DNA of 64,000 nucleotides from Saccharomycopsis fibuligera x Saccharomycopsis cf. fibuligera (Eukaryota > Ascomycota > Saccharomycetes > Ascoideales > Saccharomycopsidaceae), in assembly GCA_001936135.1 (NCBI GenBank), contig CP012817.1, positions 1,364,001 through 1,428,000 on the forward strand. The letters are read 5' to 3'. Shown one piece after another: positions 15,655-25,195 of this stretch. Positions within the stretch are counted from its first letter, which is position 1, and the number at the start of each line of letters is the position of its first letter. A program made the translations under genes and the position numbers. The notes below the pieces were generated by a model. That model was given only the letters and a program-made list of their open reading frames with translations, had not been told where the DNA came from and made no database searches.

Positions 15655-17907
15655 ATGGATGTTTCTGACCACTATTCCATCCTTAGACTTAAGCCTAATG
15701 AAAAAGTCATCAGCATCCCATTCCAAGGCGCCAGCCAAGGCCAAAACTCAATTAAAACCGACAGCAACGGTATAGTGGGAATATTAACTGTGCCCTGGAC
15801 ACTAACTGACCAACCATCTTCTGCAAGTTCTGCTGCCGCTCATCATGAAACACTTAACATGGCCATCTTAATGCATGGCTACGGTGGACATAAAAACTAC
15901 ACCTTTCTTAAACATACTGCTCAAGAACTTTCAGTAAACCGCGGCTGGTATTCATTTCGATTTGATTTTCGCAATTGTGGCGATTCTGGTCAATTGTCTG
16001 GAATGGCAGCTAAAGACGGAAGGTCTATAGCGGTGGATATGGAAGATTTGGATACGGTGGTGAGGTTTTGGAGTAATGTGGAGAATTATAAACATTTGCT
16101 TGGTTTTGGAACCAGCAAAGGTGTTGCTATGGACCATAATAGGAACAATAAAACTGCTAATAATTATCATGATGGCAACAGCAGTGAGGAGAAAAAACTT
16201 TATGTTAATGCCCTCATTGCTCATTCTCGTGGCACCATCCCCATGTTCAAATGGAGCATTGCACAATGGCGCAAACATCAGCATGGTAACAATGACGCCA
16301 TACTAGTGCGTAATTTAGTCAATGTTAGCGGTCGTTTCTTACTTCATAAATTGATCGAGTGGATGAAGGATAATTATCCTGGGTGGCCAACAAATTTTCA
16401 AGATGGCCAAGGAATTGTGCTTGAAAATGTTTATTTGCAAAAACAGTTTCATCAAAATCAATACGTGTGGAACGAAGAATTCTTTGATGCTGGGAAAGGC
16501 GATTATGATGATCAAAGCGTAGGTAATGAGTACGATTTGAGTTTGATTAATGATTCTAAGTTTTATTCAGTGCTCACTATATTTGGTCTCAAAGAAGACA
16601 AGATACCTATCGAAGATGCATACAGATTTGCCAACAAGTTACACAAAGTTCACAAGTTGGTGCTTATCAGAGATGCTGATCACAACTATTATGGAAAGGT
16701 TAAGGTGACTGAAGAGAATGCTCATTTGGAGAACCCTCGCAAATTGCCATTGAATGCACGAGGCTTGGTAAATTATAATGTTGAAGTGGCTAAACACATT
16801 AGTGAATTTTTGGGTAATGAGTCGCAACTTATGCGTTTTAACGAAAAGGTGAATCCGCTAGTTGATGTAAAGCGGTGGAAATGTGTAGAAGGAATTAACA
16901 ATTTTCGTGATATTGGGGGCTATCGAGTTAGTGATTTGTCATATATTGATACTGGCAAAAGTGCTGGTGCAAGTGCCGGATCTTTTTACGTCAAACCAAA
17001 TTTATTATTCAGATCAGCTAGTATTGCCAAAGTTACTCATCAAGGTTTGCAAACCCTTCAAAATTTGCAAATTGGCACGATTTTCGATCTTAGATCAGAT
17101 TCTGAGATCGATGCTCAACCATTCCCGGTGCTGAGTCAAGACGCATGGGATAAATACGGTATCAAGTATCTAAAATTGCCAATGTTCCCAAAGACTGACG
17201 TTTCTCCTGAGGCAATTTTTTTAAGATATGAGAATCTTATTTCATCATCGTATACTATTCCGGAAGTCTATCTTGACTTCGTTGCTCTGGGAGTTCACTG
17301 CATTCGCAAAGTGTTTGAATTCATATTGCAGAATTATGCAAATGTCAGCGGTGATAAGCAAAACAGTAAAAACATCAATAATAAAGGCCTATTATTTCAT
17401 TGTGCTGCTGGAAAAGACCGCACTGGAGTCATTTCAATGTTGTTGTTACTTTGTGCTGGATTGGATGCAGAAACTGTTGCCAGAGAATACGAGCTTACAA
17501 CATTGGGACTTAAGCCCGAATTACCCCAGCTTAGATTGCACTTCCAACAACAAGCAGCTAAATTCATCTCCAAATTTGCTAAAAAGCATGGATTGGAAAA
17601 CCACGGAGACCACGGAGATCACAGTGCAACCATCAGTGATGCAAAAATAAGAGCACTAGTGAATCAGTACTTGTCCAAGGGTAAGGGCCGTGGCTGGGAT
17701 ATTGAAAACGAAGGATTTGATAATTTGGTTTCATCAAAATACGATACTATGCTAATGACGATCAACAGGTTTAACGCCAAATATAGGAATGTTTACCAAT
17801 ACATGATAGCGGTGCTTGGATTTACCGAGCAAGAAGTGAAGCTGATTAAACAGGCACTTGTTTACGGAGCTTCCGGCGCTCCATGGCGATTATCGATTAA
17901 CCTTTAG
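15655..17907 (+). CDS. Fusion protein: alpha/beta-hydrolase plus IphP-like tyrosine phosphatase
   Basis: A 750-residue protein with two enzyme modules. Residues about 60-370 look like a serine alpha/beta-hydrolase: oxyanion motif HGYGG (74-78), a DFRNCGDSG block, nucleophile elbow AHSRG with Ser191, candidate acid Asp315 (LKEDKIP) and candidate His343 (DADHN). Residues about 410-750 match the atypical Tyr phosphatase family (Y_phosphatase3/IphP): NNFRDIGGYRV near 415, FDLRSDSE, and the P-loop HCAAGKDRTG with Cys583 and Arg589 (C-x5-R). Both active sites look complete. The GXSXG elbow begins with Ala, not Gly. The start ATG is in a good context (ACAATGG). Substrates of either half are not evident; lipid or phosphoinositide substrates are possible for this phosphatase family but are not shown here. 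Confidence 0.85.
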   Translation: MDVSDHYSILRLKPNEKVISIPFQGASQGQNSIKTDSNGIVGILTVPWTLTDQPSSASSAAAHHETLNMAILMHGYGGHKNYTFLKHTAQELSVNRGWYSFRFDFRNCGDSGQLSGMAAKDGRSIAVDMEDLDTVVRFWSNVENYKHLLGFGTSKGVAMDHNRNNKTANNYHDGNSSEEKKLYVNALIAHSRGTIPMFKWSIAQWRKHQHGNNDAILVRNLVNVSGRFLLHKLIEWMKDNYPGWPTNFQDGQGIVLENVYLQKQFHQNQYVWNEEFFDAGKGDYDDQSVGNEYDLSLINDSKFYSVLTIFGLKEDKIPIEDAYRFANKLHKVHKLVLIRDADHNYYGKVKVTEENAHLENPRKLPLNARGLVNYNVEVAKHISEFLGNESQLMRFNEKVNPLVDVKRWKCVEGINNFRDIGGYRVSDLSYIDTGKSAGASAGSFYVKPNLLFRSASIAKVTHQGLQTLQNLQIGTIFDLRSDSEIDAQPFPVLSQDAWDKYGIKYLKLPMFPKTDVSPEAIFLRYENLISSSYTIPEVYLDFVALGVHCIRKVFEFILQNYANVSGDKQNSKNINNKGLLFHCAAGKDRTGVISMLLLLCAGLDAETVAREYELTTLGLKPELPQLRLHFQQQAAKFISKFAKKHGLENHGDHGDHSATISDAKIRALVNQYLSKGKGRGWDIENEGFDNLVSSKYDTMLMTINRFNAKYRNVYQYMIAVLGFTEQEVKLIKQALVYGASGAPWRLSINL

Positions 17908-18338
17908 CTGCTGTATAAACCATACATACATATAGAGTATATTCAGCACATGTCTAAGTACAATATTGGAAACTGTAGAAGTAATATCATTCTGTTATCC
18001 ACACTAACATCGTGATAGTGGGCCACCTTCCGCATTGGGCAGCCGCAGCCCACCAAAGGGGGTGTGCTCTCCGCAATTTCTGTCACTGTGTGTAAGCGTA
18101 AACAGGGGGTTATGCAAACTATCAGTCCTATTAAGCAATAATCGTCTACACCGCAATAATAGGCATTATTCCTTGGCTGTTTGGAAAAAGCGAGAAATGT
18201 ATAAATATTCACAGGATTGCCTTTGTGTGTGTTTTTCTTTTTTGCGGAGCGCATATTATTTTACCAGTCGTGTATTTTCATTTGTCACATTTATCTCTCA
18301 CTGGTGTTATATTATATATATCTGCATAACTTCACACA
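17908..18338. other. Intergenic: promoter of the alcohol dehydrogenase
   Basis: 0.43 kb with an AGGGG-type stress element core near 18058 and a TATATATA stretch about 20 bp before the start codon of the next gene. Nothing else supported. Confidence 0.5.
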
Positions 18339-19580
18339 ATGCTTAAAAGAACACTCCCCAGACACTGCCTCAAGTTTGGACATACTAGTAGAAGCCTTGG
18401 CATAGCTTCTGCTTTGGCTATTACCGCCAACCATACAGCCAACGTCAACACTAACAATAGAACAACTTTCAACGGCCTCGGCAGCAGTCGGAGCATCGCT
18501 TCCAGCATCGGTAATTTCCCCGACACAATGAAAGCCGCGGTGTTTATGGGGCCTCGCAACATTGTTTGCAAAGACGTACCATTCCCAAAAATCACCTCTC
18601 CCAATGATGCAGTTATCAAATGCACCAAATCTGCAATCTGCGGAACAGAACTTCACTATTATCGTGGTAATTTGGACACTACCCCGGGCCACATTATGGG
18701 CCATGAAACCGTTGGCGAAGTGGTTGCCGTTGGCGATGATGTTGCTAATTTCAAGCCGGGCGACAAGGTAGTGAGTTGTTTTACCACCCAGTGTGGAAAA
18801 TGCTGGTATTGTGTACGAGGATATTCTAGTAAGTGTTATAATACTGCTGTATTTGGAACCACCGCATTGAACGGTGGTCAAGCCGAATATTTGAGGGTGC
18901 CTCAAGCAGACGGCACATTGTTTCATTTGCCTCATGAATTGAAAGACGATAACACCAGCTTGTTAATGTGTGACATTTTTCCTACTGGGTACTTTTGCGT
19001 GTCGAATTTTGCCAAAAAATTTCCGAAGGAGAGAATACAGGAATCAGTAGCGGTGCAATTTGGTCTTGGCCCTGTTGGTCAGTGTGCATTAGTAAGTGCT
19101 AAAGAATTAGGGATTAGTAAAGTTTACGCGGTGGACTCTGTGCCCGACAGACTAGATGCTGCTGCACAGTTGGGCGCAATTCCTTTACATTTGGGTAAAG
19201 ACAACATCAAACAAACTGTGCTTGATGCTACGGGTCAACGTGGGGCCGACGTGGTTTTTGAAATTGTTGGTAGTAAAGAAGCCATCGGCATGGCCTTTGA
19301 TGTTGTTAGACCCTTTGGCTATATTTCTTCTATTGGGTACCATCACGGTTATAGTTTGCCGTTTAGCGGACTTGATTGTTACTTGAAGAATGTCACCGTG
19401 CAATTTGGTAGATGCCCAGCTTGGTCATTGTATCCTGAATCTATCGGTATTTTAGCAAAAAATCAAGACTTGTTTAATGGGTTTATTGATACAAAGATCA
19501 GGTTAGGAGATGTTGGGGAAGGATACAAAATGTTTGATCAGCATCTAGTTAGAAAAGTGGTGATTGAACATGAATATTGA
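18339..19580 (+). CDS. Zinc-dependent medium-chain alcohol dehydrogenase, probably mitochondrial
   Basis: 413-residue MDR-family dehydrogenase that should oxidise an alcohol with NAD(P)+. Catalytic zinc ligands: Cys101 (ICGTE) and His122 (GHE); structural zinc cysteines 152, 155, 158 and 166 (CGKCWYC...C). The Rossmann motif is GLGPVG and the second strand ends VDS, an acidic residue favouring NAD+. The catalytic domain proper begins at MKAAVFMG (residue 64). The 63 residues before it start MLKRTLPRH, are rich in basic and hydroxylated residues and lack acids for about 60 positions, as in a mitochondrial presequence; translation from Met64 would give a cytosolic form. It resembles bacterial-type alcohol or glutathione-independent aldehyde dehydrogenases more than Adh1; I cannot give an orthologue. 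Confidence 0.85.
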   Translation: MLKRTLPRHCLKFGHTSRSLGIASALAITANHTANVNTNNRTTFNGLGSSRSIASSIGNFPDTMKAAVFMGPRNIVCKDVPFPKITSPNDAVIKCTKSAICGTELHYYRGNLDTTPGHIMGHETVGEVVAVGDDVANFKPGDKVVSCFTTQCGKCWYCVRGYSSKCYNTAVFGTTALNGGQAEYLRVPQADGTLFHLPHELKDDNTSLLMCDIFPTGYFCVSNFAKKFPKERIQESVAVQFGLGPVGQCALVSAKELGISKVYAVDSVPDRLDAAAQLGAIPLHLGKDNIKQTVLDATGQRGADVVFEIVGSKEAIGMAFDVVRPFGYISSIGYHHGYSLPFSGLDCYLKNVTVQFGRCPAWSLYPESIGILAKNQDLFNGFIDTKIRLGDVGEGYKMFDQHLVRKVVIEHEY

Positions 19581-20128
19581 GAGGTTTGATTCTTATCTAT
19601 TTTTTTCCAGTTCTATTTAACACGCTTTCTTTTTTCTGTTTCGTTGTTACTCAATACAAGGCTATCTTGTTTGCTTGGCTATTTCTTTTTCTTTTTGCTT
19701 TATTTTACAATTGTGTATTGCTTAGTTAGTTTTAATATTTAATATTCAATGGTTCTTGAGATCAAACACTAATGCAAGATGCCTTTTCCATCCAAGATTA
19801 AGCGAACATATTGAAACAAATTCACTTTTAAAGTCCCAAAGTCTAAAGCATTGAGTCAAGATTAACTATTTCTGATTTTGTTTCTGTGTGTATTGCAACT
19901 TATCGCACCTATTTTTATTAACCCTTATTAACATTCGTTATACCATATCTCTGGGTCATCACCCGAGCCTCGATGTGTCTAGGTGTTATTCACAATTAAT
20001 CCGAACACCGCATAAGATAACCAGATAAAAAAAAATTTGTGCAGCATCAAATTATAACATGAAGCGGAGTAGTCAATTTGTGCTCTTTAGTACCATACAC
20101 ATAATTCAAAAATAATACTCATTTTAAA
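19581..20128. other. Intergenic: dehydrogenase 3' side and BMT5 promoter
   Basis: 0.55 kb, AT-rich. An A9 run followed by TTTG around 20026-20039 resembles an RRPE core but no PAC box is seen. No gene. Confidence 0.5.
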
Positions 20129-21679
20129 ATGGCTCGTAAATTGAAAGGTCTGGGAGCCAATAAGGCTGGCCTTAAGTCTGCGTTATTATTACATCAAGAA
20201 CAAGTAAAGTTCCAAAAAGCTCAACAGAAGAAACAGATTGTAGTTAAGCAAAAGCAAGAAAGTATGAAGAATAAACCAAACAAGAACAAAAAGCAAAAAC
20301 AGAACACAACGAAAGAATCTGCTGAAACGATTAATAAGGCTGACATAGCTTCTTCTTATAAAGGTGATTCTAAGAATACTGTTACCACTAGTGAGCAAAA
20401 CCAACAAGGTAAACAACCATTTTCAAATTCATTTGTCCCATTCCTGATCACTGATAAATTGCTAATAATCGGTGATGGAGATTTATCATACTCTGTTTCG
20501 ATTCTTGACCAAAAGTATGCTGCTCCGCAAAACGTTATAATTACATCTTATGATTCTTCACTCAAGGAGCTTACCCTTAAGTATCCCCATTCCGCTAAAC
20601 AAAACTACGATAAGTTGATTAAACAATACGGTTTCAAAGAAAATATTAACTTGTTTTTCAAAATTGATTGCACCAAGTTGATAAAAAGTTTTGGGGCCAA
20701 GCGACTTAACAAGATTTTTAATGTTGATGGTAAACAAGTGGCTTTGAATATTCCAAAAACTGCTGTAATAACCAGCACTAATTCTCTTGACCAAAAAGAA
20801 AAGCAGGAATATGAAGAAGAAGAAGAAGAAGAAGAAGAAGAAGAAGAAGAAGAAGAAGAAGAAGAAGAAGAAGAAGAAGAAGAAGAAGAAGAAGAAGAAG
20901 AAGAAGAAAAAGAAAAAGAAAAAGAAAAAGAAAAAGAAAAAGTTGATTCTACTGGCAATGATACAGAAAGTGAAGAAAAGTCTCAGCAGCATGAGCAGCC
21001 GAGTCAACCACAATTCACTAAGGTAATTCCTGCGAAAGGCTTGGACTGTATCATTTTCAACTTCCCACATAATGGCAAAGGTATCAAGGACATGGCTCGT
21101 AACATTCGCGAACACCAAGAACTTGTGCTTTCATATTTCAAAAATTCACTTGAACTACTTAGCCTTATGCTGAAAAACGTAGCAAATGCACATAGAGCCA
21201 AGAATAAGTCATTGCTAGGTTATAACATTGGCTCTTCTCCTTATCCGTCAGCATATCCTGGATCGAAAGGCGGATCATCAAATCCAAATAGCATAGATAT
21301 ATATGGCGATAACAACACTAATGCTACTGCTGCTGAGAATAACTCAAGGGTGGTGCTTACAGTATTCCAAGGCGAACCTTACGATTCATGGGCGGTTAAA
21401 GAACTAGCTAGAATGTGTGGCTTGAAAGTACAAAGGTCAGGAAATTTTGATTGGAATTCGTATCCTGGATATGTGCATAAACGAACCAATAGTGAACAAG
21501 AAACAACGAAGCCACAAAAGGAACGTAAGGCTAAAGTGTTTGCATTTGAGTTGAAAGGTAAGGAGGCTAATAAATTGAAGGATAAGAATAATAAGGGTAA
21601 GAATGTGAAGATGGATGGCAAGAAGAGAAAAAGAGGGGGTAATCATAATAATGAAGAAAGTGATAGTGATGATGATTAG
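20129..21679 (+). CDS. BMT5: 25S rRNA (uridine-N3) methyltransferase
   Basis: Bmt5 methylates N3 of a uridine of 25S rRNA (U2634 in S. cerevisiae) in the nucleolus. The N-terminus MARKLKG...GLKSALLLH matches yeast Bmt5. Conserved blocks of the Rossmann-like DUF2431 domain follow: LIIGDGDLSYS (SAM site), ITSYDSS, LKYPHS, FNFPHNGKGIKD, NIREHQ, GEPYDSWAVKELA and RTNSEQETTKP. Length is 516 residues versus 336 in yeast; the excess is a Lys/Gln-rich stretch near the N-terminus, a run of 31 Glu (229-259) continuing as KEKEKE between two halves of the domain, and an acidic, lysine-rich tail. Codon 7-9 context reads KG-CTG-G; under CUG=Ser it becomes KGSG. Confidence 0.92.
   Translation: MARKLKGLGANKAGLKSALLLHQEQVKFQKAQQKKQIVVKQKQESMKNKPNKNKKQKQNTTKESAETINKADIASSYKGDSKNTVTTSEQNQQGKQPFSNSFVPFLITDKLLIIGDGDLSYSVSILDQKYAAPQNVIITSYDSSLKELTLKYPHSAKQNYDKLIKQYGFKENINLFFKIDCTKLIKSFGAKRLNKIFNVDGKQVALNIPKTAVITSTNSLDQKEKQEYEEEEEEEEEEEEEEEEEEEEEEEEEEEEEEEEKEKEKEKEKEKVDSTGNDTESEEKSQQHEQPSQPQFTKVIPAKGLDCIIFNFPHNGKGIKDMARNIREHQELVLSYFKNSLELLSLMLKNVANAHRAKNKSLLGYNIGSSPYPSAYPGSKGGSSNPNSIDIYGDNNTNATAAENNSRVVLTVFQGEPYDSWAVKELARMCGLKVQRSGNFDWNSYPGYVHKRTNSEQETTKPQKERKAKVFAFELKGKEANKLKDKNNKGKNVKMDGKKRKRGGNHNNEESDSDDD
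20813..20935 (+). repeat. GAA triplet tract encoding poly-Glu
   Basis: Thirty-one uninterrupted GAA codons (20813-20905), then an alternating AAA/GAA section encoding KEKEKE. The tract is homopurine on one strand, long enough to form triplex structures and prone to length change. Confidence 0.95.
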
Positions 21680-23333
21680 AGTGTAAAATAATGGTTAGGT
21701 CAGAAGTGTGACTGATATAACACACATACTATGTGCGCCGGTGTCATTGATTTGTAAACTGTTTTTCCTAATGGATACCGCAGAGGCTGTAAAATAGATA
21801 TTGTTTCAATGCGTCTTTATTGTTTTCATAAAAGTTGTGTTTTCTAAATGTTTTGCGTTACTATTCGACTACTTTAGTCGTTGTTAAATTTGTCTTAATT
21901 TATTATCATCTATGTGTTTTTTGAAATAATCTTGTCATTAAAGAATTTATGTAACTTCTTTTACAAAAATGAGTACAATATTTCAATGATATATTGCCGT
22001 ATGGGGCTTCATTTTTTTTGTCAGTTAAAGTCACAAAGTCTATGGTATCTGGCTGGCACAATTTTTCAACATTCACCATTCGTACGAGAGTGGTACCTCG
22101 TTAAGTCGGCTAACAACTTCTTAGCTGGGTCGTTATAATTCACTTTCTGCCATATAATGGCAACGCAAGTATACGGTTATTTAACAAAACTATAGTTTAT
22201 GGTTAGATTTGAATAGCATTTTTGTACCAGAAATAGCAGTTACAACGGCACCTTGTGTGTTACCTTGCGATGTTTACATCCGCGGACTCGTCCCACAGCC
22301 CAGTACGGAATATATCTTTAAAAGAGCAAGTTTCAAGCATGCATGAGCTGCACAAGGCCGTGCGCACAATTTCATTTTATGGACAATTTGAATAAAATAA
22401 ACTTGTAAAACTTACTGTATTAAGGGTGCAAGGGTACAGTCAAGTATATTTTTCTTGAAATCCAAAAGGACATTTAGCATGTCGTTGCTGATCCATCATT
22501 ACAGCTCTCTGTGAATATGATAATTTATAAAAAGTTTCTCAAAAACAGCCGCATAGTACAAAATCCCTCTGGATCTGTCAAAATAGTAAAACTGAATTCC
22601 ATATGCAGGGCGTGAAGTCTCTAAATAAAAGCCGTACAGACAAATTATCTTTGAAATCTTGTGCAAGATGGTAAACAGGCCTTTCTCGAAGAAAAATATG
22701 TTTTAAAGACATTTGTTTATTTTTGTTTACAACAACAGCCTTTTTTTTTTTTTTTTTTTTTACAAAAACAGCACTAATTTAAGCTATCTGTCACTATAAA
22801 TAGCCTGTTGCTATGAAGAATGCGAGAAACCGATTGGTAAAATTAGCTGAAGATAGATTTTTTGGATTAAAGTCATGCATATAAAAGTGCTTTGTAAAAT
22901 CATCAACCCCGTGGGTCTCAACATGTATTAGGAAATAATGATGGATACTGAAGCGTATCATTCTCTATTGAAAAACAAGTTTCACATACAGAAATATATG
23001 TTTCATAATATATTTTAATGTATACTGTAAAGCCAGCACTTTGGGTTATTTGTAGCGTCAGCAAAGAATGATAATTAATTTCTGCAAATCGACGCCTCAG
23101 CTGTACATTCAACTGGGTCCTTGGTTTTTGGATTTTGAATTTCATTTTAATAGTGTTGAACGGCTTTATTATTGAAAAATGTTGTAGTAGCCTATATAAA
23201 GTTAACGGCCTTTCCTTGACGTAGGTCTATATCGTGACAAAATCTGGACTCTTCATTGTAGTATTTAGTTTTGTAAAATGCTTGTGAAATTCTCAATCTT
23301 CTGTCTTATAGATTCTAGCATTATATAAAAAAA
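21680..23333. other. Long intergenic region before the Myb/SANT-like gene
   Basis: About 1.65 kb between two plus-strand genes, AT-rich, with a T run at about 22741-22760 and a short GC-richer patch near 22275-22310 including CCGCGG. Such a long upstream region is typical of yeast regulatory genes. No RNA gene or coding frame is supported. Confidence 0.5.
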
Positions 23334-24085
23334 ATGCTTAACTCATCACCATCATTAAATTTTTCAAGATGGAGCATTGAAATGAATGGGGCGTTGATAT
23401 TATACGCAATTAATCAAGTAGATCAACATTACATCATGACCGGAGACTTCACCAAAAAATCATGGTTAATGATCATGCGACAGCTCAAAGAACAATTTCC
23501 GGATAAAAAATCCAAATTCTCTAAAAATAAGCTAGTTTCTCATTTTCGTGATGTTCTTTTGAAAGACCATAAAGTTTGGAGAGACATCAAGCACAATGCT
23601 ATAGGTATCACCTGGTCCGAAAAACAAAATTGTTTCTTGTTTGATAATGACCAAATAGAGACACTTGATGGATTTTTCTCAGGACAGGGTCCAAATAGAG
23701 AAGTTTTTCAACGAAATAGGAAAAAGTTGAGCATCATGAAATTTATGTTCATGACCAACTGCTGCTATTACTTATCATGGATAGACAAATATTTGTATCG
23801 TGAAGATCCTATTAATGATTTGACAAAAATTAATTACAGAACATTGTGTTTGCAGTTTCCCAAATTGTGCAAAGTGAGATATAAATCGAAAATTTACTCA
23901 AAATCGTTACAGTTTCAAAATGTTCCAAATGCTCCAGAGGAACCGGAGTATGACGATCAGCAGAGGCAAAAAAAGATCATTACGTCTCCCAATTCTAGTG
24001 ATTTTGGTGATTTTAAATTTCCCTATTTCGAGTTTCAGAACCAAAATTTACTGTCAAACGTGTTGCAACATCAACTTCAATACTT

Positions 24086-24136
<51 letters not shown>

Positions 24137-24683
24137 TACACAGAACTTACCGTATTTATATCTTAACACCCGTATAAACCAAAACAGCCAATATTCAGTA
24201 CATGGCCCCATTTATAATCATTTCAAAAACTCACCAAGGGTTTTTGATGGATTTGACACAGAATCCAACCAGAATCTGCCACTTTCAACTTTTCCATTAG
24301 CTAGTAGACCATCATCCCTCAACAGCCTCACATCTCAAAGCTTCAATTTCACTCAAAATTTGCCGCATGAAATTACACCATATCAGAGTCCAAGTAACTT
24401 TAATAATTGTAGTCACAATCACAATAATTGGAACTGGAACTCTTCGATAGAAACAGGTTTCATGCATCTCGATTCTGGTTCCACAAATTCACCAAACCAG
24501 CGCCAGCATTCTTTATCATCAACTTCTTCGTCTGCTTCTTTGCTACAATATTCATTTTCATCGAACTCCCCTGTACTAACTTTAACTGCTTACCAACAGA
24601 TTAATCAGGCCAGTCACAGTCGCAATAATGGTAAATCTCAATTATCACAACCTCCGCCTCCTTGGTTCTCACCACCACCGTAA
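23334..24683 (+). CDS. Uncharacterised Myb/SANT-like domain protein with poly-Gln, putative DNA-binding regulator
   Basis: 449 residues. The N-terminal 120 residues resemble the Myb/SANT-like module found beside Harbinger-type transposases and in fungal and plant regulators: a start W-S-x-E, a G-D-F-x-K-K-S-W segment, a Q-L-K helix, SKNKLVSHFRDVLLKDHKVW and a closing GITWSEKQNCFLF. Between 130 and 200 a Cys/Tyr-rich part (NCCYYLSW) is unassigned. After that the protein is low-complexity: a run of about 17 Gln near 250-266, then Asn, Ser and Pro-rich sequence ending in PPPPWFSPPP. A DNA-binding transcription factor is the likeliest reading, by inference. It is not visibly linked to a transposon here. 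The 1.65-kb upstream region fits a regulator. Confidence 0.7.
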
Positions 24684-25195
24684 GCTATTATCCCATATGA
24701 CTTGGCTCAATTCTTAAAAAGGCAATGAGAAAAAACCGATTTTATCATGTTTATAATTATATGTGATTAACGATTAACTTAATGACTGCTGTGTATATTC
24801 CTCATGGATTGCCTCGTTTTTCAACTATTTCCTTTTTTTTCATTTTTTTATTTTTTTATCTTTTCTATTTTTTTTTTCTACACAAAAGCATACTCATTCA
24901 TACTTCAAAACTAGTCTATATGTTTCATTATTACTGTAACACTGTCTTTTTTTATGCTTGCTTCATTACGTTTTTAAAGCACAGTATATTGCAACCATGT
25001 TCAAGAACCTTGCAGCACTGGAGTGCTCATAGTAATAAACGAGCACTCCACAGTCAATGGCTGTGTTTTTTAATTTTCACCAACATTTTCTGACGAGAAA
25101 CCCATAGCGAAGGCAAGTTCAATACTGTCGATGGTATAGGTCTTTAGTGGGCTACATTTTACAAAGACTCTTTTTATCAAAGAGCACCCGTAACA
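24684..25195. other. Intergenic: promoter of SAM50
   Basis: 0.5 kb. T-rich stretches at 24831-24880 and a 10-bp-arm hairpin at 25019-25050. An open frame at 24782-25093 is mostly Phe/Tyr from T-rich DNA and is not called. Confidence 0.5.
25019..25050. repeat. Inverted repeat, 10-bp arms, 12-nt spacer
   Basis: TGGAGTGCTC at 25019-25028 and its exact complement GAGCACTCCA at 25041-25050. It is 146 bp before the SAM50 start, so it could be a hairpin in the leader or a two-half-site operator, or a 3' signal of the gene upstream. Confidence 0.85.

Noticed and set aside
20558-21118. Antisense frame encoding a long poly-Phe run
   Set aside because: It is the complement of the BMT5 GAA tract; no membrane-protein features beyond the repeat.
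24782-25093. 103-codon frame rich in Phe and Tyr
   Set aside because: Product of T-rich intergenic DNA with no similarity; lies in the SAM50 promoter.
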